From NCBI GenBank assembly GCA_039679375.1, contig JBDKVA010000125.1, positions 1 to 30,912 of the forward strand: a stretch of DNA of 30,912 bases, written 5' to 3'. Under the pieces are notes generated by a model, which had not been told where the DNA came from, did not search any database, and worked only from the letters and a program-made list of their open reading frames with translations. Within the stretch, counting starts at the first letter, position 1. Each line of letters starts with the position of its first letter. This document shows positions 26,667 to 30,912 of this stretch, piece after piece. Source of the stretch: JBDKVA01 sp039679375 (lineage in GTDB: Bacteria > Bacillota > Clostridia > Acetivibrionales > DTU013). The position numbers and the translations under genes were made by a program.

Positions 26667-27869
26667 TTATATTTTTGCCTGCAGCTCGCCGTATATTGCA
26701 GGAGAAACCCATATTTCCTCAAGTTCCAGTGTGTTTTTTATTCTGATTGCCCGGATCGTATCCAAATCTTTAATGCCGCATGCCTTTACCGCCATTTCAA
26801 AAGCCTCTTGCTCATTTTCCGCGATGACCGGTATCTTGACCCGTTCCGTAAATGTCGAAGTAATTGCATTCGTATAGGTAGCTTTATAATCTATCTTTTC
26901 CACCAGCGCCTTAGTAGTAAAATCCGCCAGTCCGATACCGTAAGCGTTTCCTTTGGTTTCAGGTGTGAGATCAAGCACAATGATCCTTCCGATTGTTGGC
27001 TTGCCGGTCTCAGGTTCTCCATGTATTTTCAATCTTCCTATGATATTGGTATCCATGCCCGTTCCGCTGATATTCTTCCCTAATTTCTCCACGATCAGCA
27101 TGTCCAGTTGATCGACCGGCAATCCCGGCATGGATTTGCGCGCTTTTTGCAGGAGATCCTTCTCGCCTTGCTCTATATCTTCCGGCAGAAATGCCCTGAT
27201 CTCCAAGACCCTGTCATACGAATTCTCCACAATGCCTATTCCCGCTATGATTTTTCCTGTTTCGATGACCTTTCGTGCAATAGGCACAATGTACTCTCTC
27301 AGTCCTTTTGTACCAAAGCTGTGAATATTTTCAGCCTGCACTTTTTTCCCCATCCCGACCGCAATCATCTTCATCATACCGCTCTCAACATCACTGTGAA
27401 ATGAAGTATGCGGTTTTACGCGGTTTACAACAATAATACCGTCTGCTTCATATGCATTTTTGTCCATTACGACTGCGATTTCAACAGGCCTGCAGTCCGC
27501 GGATACCGGAGGGCTAAAGGTCCCGACCTTTACAATTTCCATTGAGGAGAGCACAGGTGCGCCGACAAACTCAGGCGTTATTCCCAGCTCCTCAAGAATT
27601 TTCTTCTGCCCTTCGGCAGTCGCGCCGCCATGGCTGCCCATGGCAGGTATTAAAAAGGGCTCGCCGCCCATTTCCTTCACTTTTGCGGCAACAGCCCTGA
27701 GTATGGAGGGAATCCGGTCAATACCCCTGCTGCCCGCGGTAATGGCTATCCTTTGCCCCTTTTTGATCTGCAGGTTCAGTTTGCTAATTTCCTGCTTAAC
27801 CGTACCTTCAATATCCTCAAGATACCCCGAATCAAATTTCTGCTTAATTTTATGCATCTGAATTTCCAT
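26667..27869 (-). CDS. LarA-like protein (nickel-pincer lactate racemase family, DUF2088)
   Basis: The protein of about 400 residues belongs to the LarA superfamily, whose characterised members racemise or epimerise 2-hydroxyacids using a nickel-pincer nucleotide. By comparison with Lactobacillus LarA from memory, PAMGSHGGA carries the first catalytic His, RVKPHTSF the second, SGMMKMIAVGMG the lysine that holds the cofactor, and AENIHSFG the nickel-binding His. It lacks the classic LarA wording around these residues, so the substrate may not be lactate. The frame is open to a GTG at 27938, with ATGs at 27917, 27896 and 27869; I prefer 27869 (GGTGA upstream, protein starting MEIQMHKIKQKF). It directly follows the FAD dehydrogenase gene. 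No LarB, LarC or LarE gene is in the window. Confidence 0.8.
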   Translation of the reverse strand: MEIQMHKIKQKFDSGYLEDIEGTVKQEISKLNLQIKKGQRIAITAGSRGIDRIPSILRAVAAKVKEMGGEPFLIPAMGSHGGATAEGQKKILEELGITPEFVGAPVLSSMEIVKVGTFSPPVSADCRPVEIAVVMDKNAYEADGIIVVNRVKPHTSFHSDVESGMMKMIAVGMGKKVQAENIHSFGTKGLREYIVPIARKVIETGKIIAGIGIVENSYDRVLEIRAFLPEDIEQGEKDLLQKARKSMPGLPVDQLDMLIVEKLGKNISGTGMDTNIIGRLKIHGEPETGKPTIGRIIVLDLTPETKGNAYGIGLADFTTKALVEKIDYKATYTNAITSTFTERVKIPVIAENEQEAFEMAVKACGIKDLDTIRAIRIKNTLELEEIWVSPAIYGELQAKI

Positions 27870-27944
27870 TTCCTTCACCACTTCCACAAATCGCATTATT
27901 CCACGCCTATAACGCATCGGCCACACCCGATAAACCACCTGATA

Positions 27945-29555
27945 TCAAAACAAGTTGCCTTTATTCAATATGTTGCCGGGGTCAAATGCATTCCTGACAG
28001 CCATCATCCCATTGATCCCTTCCTGCCCGTACATCATTCTCAGGAAGCTGACCTTCAGCTTGCCGATGCCATGCTCGGCCGATACCGTCCCGCCAACGTC
28101 GAGTACCTTTTGCGCCCATTTTGCATACAGCTCCTTGCCCCTGCCGTATTCCCCCATTGTCCTTGGCAAAATATTCACATGGATGTGGTTGTTTCCTATG
28201 TGCCCGAACATGACCGAATCAAATCCTGCTTCCGCCAGGCTGGCCTTATACATTTGCATAACTTCTTCAAGCCTGTCATCAGGAACAGCCATATCCGTCC
28301 CAAGCTTTGTGATATCCGGATCCTCCTTGCGCCGCTGATCGATCAGCAGGTTGACCGCCTCAGGTACCGCATGCCTGAACAGCTTCATGTTTTCCATCAA
28401 TTGCGGTGTGGAAGCAACCCAGGTGTCGGACTCGCAACCGCCGCAGCGCTCCGCCCTTTCCAGCGCTTCGCCCATGGATTCCATAACGTCGTCTTCATTA
28501 TTCCCATGCAGTTCTACATAAACAGCGCTGTTGAATTTTCTATCCACGCAGGTAATATTGGAAAACGCCGCGTTGGATTCTTTCTGCACCCTTAAAAGCT
28601 CAAGTGCATCACCGTTGAAGTATTCGATCGCGGCAGGGCAAAACCCCATATCGTTGGATGCCTTTCCCCCACCGGCAGATGAAGCTTCCGATGAATTTTT
28701 CCGAAGTGCCTTCACAAATTTGACGGCAGATTCTTCTTCATGAAAGAAAAACATAAGCCCCCATATCTCTGCAGGCTCCTTTATAAGCCTTAATTCAACC
28801 TGAGATATGATCCCAAGCGTTCCTTCGCTGCCGATAAACAGATCGATCAAATCCATATTATCCTTTACATAATATCCCGACGCATTTTTTACGTCAGGCA
28901 TCGTATATTCGGGCAAATCCCCGCTTACGACCCTGCCCGTGTCTGTCGTCAGGCTGAAATGACGCCCTTTCGCCTTGTGTTCGCCCCTCCTGAGAGACAG
29001 CACGGAACCGTCCGGCAAAACAACGCGCAAGCTCTCGACATAATTACGGGTCGGACCATATCGGTACGAGCGCGCTCCGGAAGCATTGCACGCCACCATT
29101 CCTCCGATGGATGCGGATGTCTCCGTGGGATCGGGCGGAAGAAAGTAATCCGCCGAGCTTTTCATCATTTCCAACGCCTTAAGTGAATGCTCCTGCCATC
29201 CTTCCGTATCAAAGTCCTTATTTGAGACGGCCTTTCGAAGGTCGACAAGCAATACGCCGGGCTGTACGGTTACATAAAAAGCATCGCTTACATTATCGTA
29301 CCGGAGCCCTGTTATCCGGTTCATTTCTGCCAGATTCAGCACATGGCCTCCTTGCGGGACCGCGCCTGCAGTGATCCCCGTACGCGCTCCCTGAATGGTC
29401 ACCTTACTGTTTTTGCTCTGGCAGCACTTCATTATTTCAATTATTTCCGGTTCTGTTTTGGGAAAAGAAATAGAATCCGCATTTCCTGTCTTTCTGGACT
29501 CATCCCTCATGTACTCATCATGGTCCTTTGAAATTTTGACTATTAATCCGCTCAA
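27945..29555 (-). CDS. FAD-linked 2-hydroxyacid dehydrogenase (GlcD/D-lactate dehydrogenase type)
   Basis: The 536-residue flavoprotein has an N-terminal PCMH-type FAD-binding domain (residues about 30-240) with VTIQGARTGITAGAVP and PPDPTETSASIGGMVACNAS. The C-terminal FAD-oxidase domain contains FGHIGNNHIHVNILP and GTVSAEHGIGKLKVSFL, the latter holding active-site histidines. It oxidises a 2-hydroxyacid such as D-lactate or glycolate to the keto acid; the acceptor is unknown, possibly an electron-transfer flavoprotein in an anaerobe. The start is TTG behind GGGGGG at seven bases. It is the first gene of the apparent operon with the LarA-like and MFS genes. Confidence 0.9.
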   Translation of the reverse strand: MSGLIVKISKDHDEYMRDESRKTGNADSISFPKTEPEIIEIMKCCQSKNSKVTIQGARTGITAGAVPQGGHVLNLAEMNRITGLRYDNVSDAFYVTVQPGVLLVDLRKAVSNKDFDTEGWQEHSLKALEMMKSSADYFLPPDPTETSASIGGMVACNASGARSYRYGPTRNYVESLRVVLPDGSVLSLRRGEHKAKGRHFSLTTDTGRVVSGDLPEYTMPDVKNASGYYVKDNMDLIDLFIGSEGTLGIISQVELRLIKEPAEIWGLMFFFHEEESAVKFVKALRKNSSEASSAGGGKASNDMGFCPAAIEYFNGDALELLRVQKESNAAFSNITCVDRKFNSAVYVELHGNNEDDVMESMGEALERAERCGGCESDTWVASTPQLMENMKLFRHAVPEAVNLLIDQRRKEDPDITKLGTDMAVPDDRLEEVMQMYKASLAEAGFDSVMFGHIGNNHIHVNILPRTMGEYGRGKELYAKWAQKVLDVGGTVSAEHGIGKLKVSFLRMMYGQEGINGMMAVRNAFDPGNILNKGNLF

Positions 29556-29680
29556 ATATTATCCCCCCAGCCTGTCACAGCTCGCGCCTTATTATTATTA
29601 TACTACAAATAAATTTTCCGGGGGTTTAATCCTTCAAAACGCACAATTGCCCACATGCCGGTTTTTGATATCCGTAACTC

Positions 29681-29716
29681 TTAATCCCAGAACACATGTA
29701 AGAAGAATAATCGCAT
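29681..29716 (-). CDS. Possible 11-residue leader peptide
   Basis: The minus-strand frame encodes MRLFFLHVFWD and has a strong GAGGAGG 11 bases upstream. It lies 126 bases before the dehydrogenase start. A regulatory leader peptide is possible, but an isolated Shine-Dalgarno match near a short frame can be chance. Confidence 0.2.
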   Translation of the reverse strand: MRLFFLHVFWD

Positions 29717-30019
29717 AATCCCGCTTGCCTCCTCGGGTACTCGCACATTCTTTTTCTCCGTCTACCTGTCATATCTACTGCAAACAATTCCGTCTAGTTA
29801 TTGGGTTTCACTTGTATGGCAGCCTTAGCCTTACTCCTGTTTTCAGCCTATAGGAAAAGAGCATGACAGCAAAACTCATAAGAGCAAACGCTTTAAATTT
29901 AACAAGCACAGACTGATGATTTATGATTTTTTGCATTACCTCATAGATAGGTATTTGTCGCTTTCATACTGCCAGAATAAAGCTCATAAGGCGCATAGTG
30001 ACTTGTGCTCCTTGATAAC

Positions 30020-30065
30020 TTCGGTGACAGCCGGACATTTTTTGCCGTGTCCTTACCCACCGGAA
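30020..30065. other. Two-tier hairpin in the intergenic region
   Basis: An outer stem of TTCGGTG with CACCGGA (7 bp, one wobble) encloses a nearly symmetric internal loop (6 and 5 bases) and an inner 5-bp stem GGACA/TGTCC. It lies about 70 bases downstream of the M42 stop codon on that gene's strand, so it could be its 3' structure, though no T run follows. Confidence 0.35.
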
Positions 30066-30134
30066 AGATTTTCTACCTCACTGTTTGTGAAAGGAACGGT
30101 ATAATAATAAGCAAACAACATTCTTTATATACAG

Positions 30135-30912
30135 TCATATAAAAAAATTCCAATTTACTTTCTTTGAAAATGTATACCCGACGATCAATTTAAAGGTATT
30201 CTCAATCCCCTCCAAATGCGTTCTTTCATATCCGTGAGACGCATATACCCCAGGGCCAATGAGACCATGCCTGATGTCATATCCTGCCTTGAGCGCAACA
30301 TCAACATCAGAGCCATATCTAGGGTAGATATCTACTGCATAGTTCAATTGCATTGCTTTCGCAATATTAATAAGGTTTGTTGTAACATCGTAGTCGTAGG
30401 GTCCATGAGTATCCTTAGCGCAGATGGATACTTTATATTCATTGGTTTGAAGATCATCTCCCACAGCTCCCAAATCCACGGATATCATCTCATCAATTCC
30501 CTCCGGAAGGCCTGCAGCACCTCCATGCCCTACTTCCTCATATGTGCTAAAAAGCAGCCAAACTTTCCGGTTAAGTTTTACTGCCTTATCTTTCACTAGC
30601 TTCGCCAAAGCTAAAAGAATACCTACGATTGCTTTGTCATCCAAATGCCTGCTCTTGATAAAACCGCTTTCAGTCATTACTGTCCTCGGGTCAAGAGTAA
30701 TAAAATCCCCTGCGCTGATCTCCAAATTCAAGACATCTGACCTGGATCGAACTTTTTCATCCAGTACAACTTCCAGGTTTTCATCATTTCTCTTGATTCC
30801 GGGAATGTCTTCAAAGACATGGGAAGAGGCTTTGGTTAGCAGTATGGTTCCTGAATACACCTTACCTGTTCGGGTATGCACGAGGCAGTTTTCCCCCTCG
30901 ATATTGTTCTCA
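30135..30912 (-). CDS. M42-family aminopeptidase, N-terminus outside window
   Basis: The frame is open to the right edge, giving 259 residues of a protein usually near 350 long. A GTG at 30881 inside the frame is not the start, because family sequence (NNIEGENCLVHTRTG) continues upstream of it. The metal and catalytic motifs visible are HLDDKA (bridging Asp), YEEVGHGGA (catalytic and metal Glu), SVDLGAVG (metal Asp) and ASHGYERTHLEGI (C-terminal metal His). The first metal-binding His should lie beyond the edge. The enzyme is a cytoplasmic, two-metal, oligomeric aminopeptidase or related deblocking peptidase. It is not obviously linked to its neighbours. Confidence 0.9.
   Translation of the reverse strand, partial: ENNIEGENCLVHTRTGKVYSGTILLTKASSHVFEDIPGIKRNDENLEVVLDEKVRSRSDVLNLEISAGDFITLDPRTVMTESGFIKSRHLDDKAIVGILLALAKLVKDKAVKLNRKVWLLFSTYEEVGHGGAAGLPEGIDEMISVDLGAVGDDLQTNEYKVSICAKDTHGPYDYDVTTNLINIAKAMQLNYAVDIYPRYGSDVDVALKAGYDIRHGLIGPGVYASHGYERTHLEGIENTFKLIVGYTFSKKVNWNFFI

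Larger units (their letters stand above)
29556..30134. other. Intergenic region upstream of the dehydrogenase operon
   Basis: This 579-base gap holds no convincing gene. On the minus strand there is a TATAAT box just upstream of the dehydrogenase start (near 29598), lacking a clear -35. Farther upstream are an 11-codon open frame with a GAGGAGG site (29681-29716) and a two-tier hairpin (30020-30065). I looked for T-box and common riboswitch signatures and found none. Confidence 0.55.

Noticed and set aside
27753..28595. Long plus-strand frame (280 codons) opposite the dehydrogenase gene
   Set aside because: It lies antisense to a clearly conserved gene, has no family resemblance, and is rich in His, Pro and Arg as expected for a mirror frame.
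29916..30104. Plus-strand 62-codon frame in the last intergenic region
   Set aside because: There is no ribosome binding site, the composition is not protein-like and it runs through the two-tier hairpin.
29556..30134. Possible T-box or metabolite riboswitch before the dehydrogenase operon
   Set aside because: I found no T-box antiterminator core, no terminator with T run before the start, and no recognisable riboswitch core.

Overview
The window looks like an accessory region of a Gram-positive, probably anaerobic, carbohydrate-degrading bacterium (Bacillota, most likely Clostridia). Signs are moderate-to-low GC, strong GGAGG ribosome binding sites, LplA/LplB/YtcP-type sugar transporters without their own ATPase, large membrane-anchored AraC-type regulators, and a Pro-Thr linker typical of secreted glycan-degrading enzymes. 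No rRNA, tRNA, CRISPR array, transposase or phage gene was seen.

Region 1 (1-17001, all minus strand) is a polysaccharide-utilisation locus. In transcription order it holds: sugar permeases lplB2 and ytcP2, a solute-binding lipoprotein, a cytoplasmic NagZ-type GH3 glycosidase, an AraC-type sensor-regulator, a second solute-binding lipoprotein, permeases lplB1 and ytcP1, a second AraC-type sensor-regulator, and a large secreted heparinase II/III-family lyase that runs off the left edge. The simplest reading is that the lyase cuts an acidic, amino-sugar-containing glycan outside the cell, two CUT1-type importers take up the oligosaccharides using a shared ATPase encoded elsewhere, and the GH3 enzyme removes terminal N-acetyl-hexosamine inside. 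Each sensor-regulator would control a nearby operon. Both binding-protein genes are followed by a stem-loop, which could raise their expression over the downstream genes.

Region 2 (17433-23397, all plus strand) is a run of mostly small genes: an NTF2-like protein, an Sfp-type phosphopantetheinyl transferase overlapping a blasticidin-deaminase-like enzyme, a Cof-type HAD phosphatase, pgsA, a zinc-ribbon protein, a small membrane protein, a second HAD phosphatase and a SAM methyltransferase. Apart from the overlapping pair, no common pathway is evident.

Region 3 (23459-30912, minus strand) has a broken third solute-binding lipoprotein gene (internal deletion plus frameshift), a 650-base AT-rich non-coding stretch with an inverted repeat, then an apparent operon of an FAD-linked 2-hydroxyacid dehydrogenase, a LarA-like (nickel-pincer) protein and an MFS transporter. 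After a 580-base gap comes an M42 aminopeptidase truncated by the right edge.

The best leads for something undescribed are the lyase/GH3/double-transporter locus, whose glycan is unknown, and the dehydrogenase/LarA-like/MFS cassette, whose hydroxyacid is unknown.
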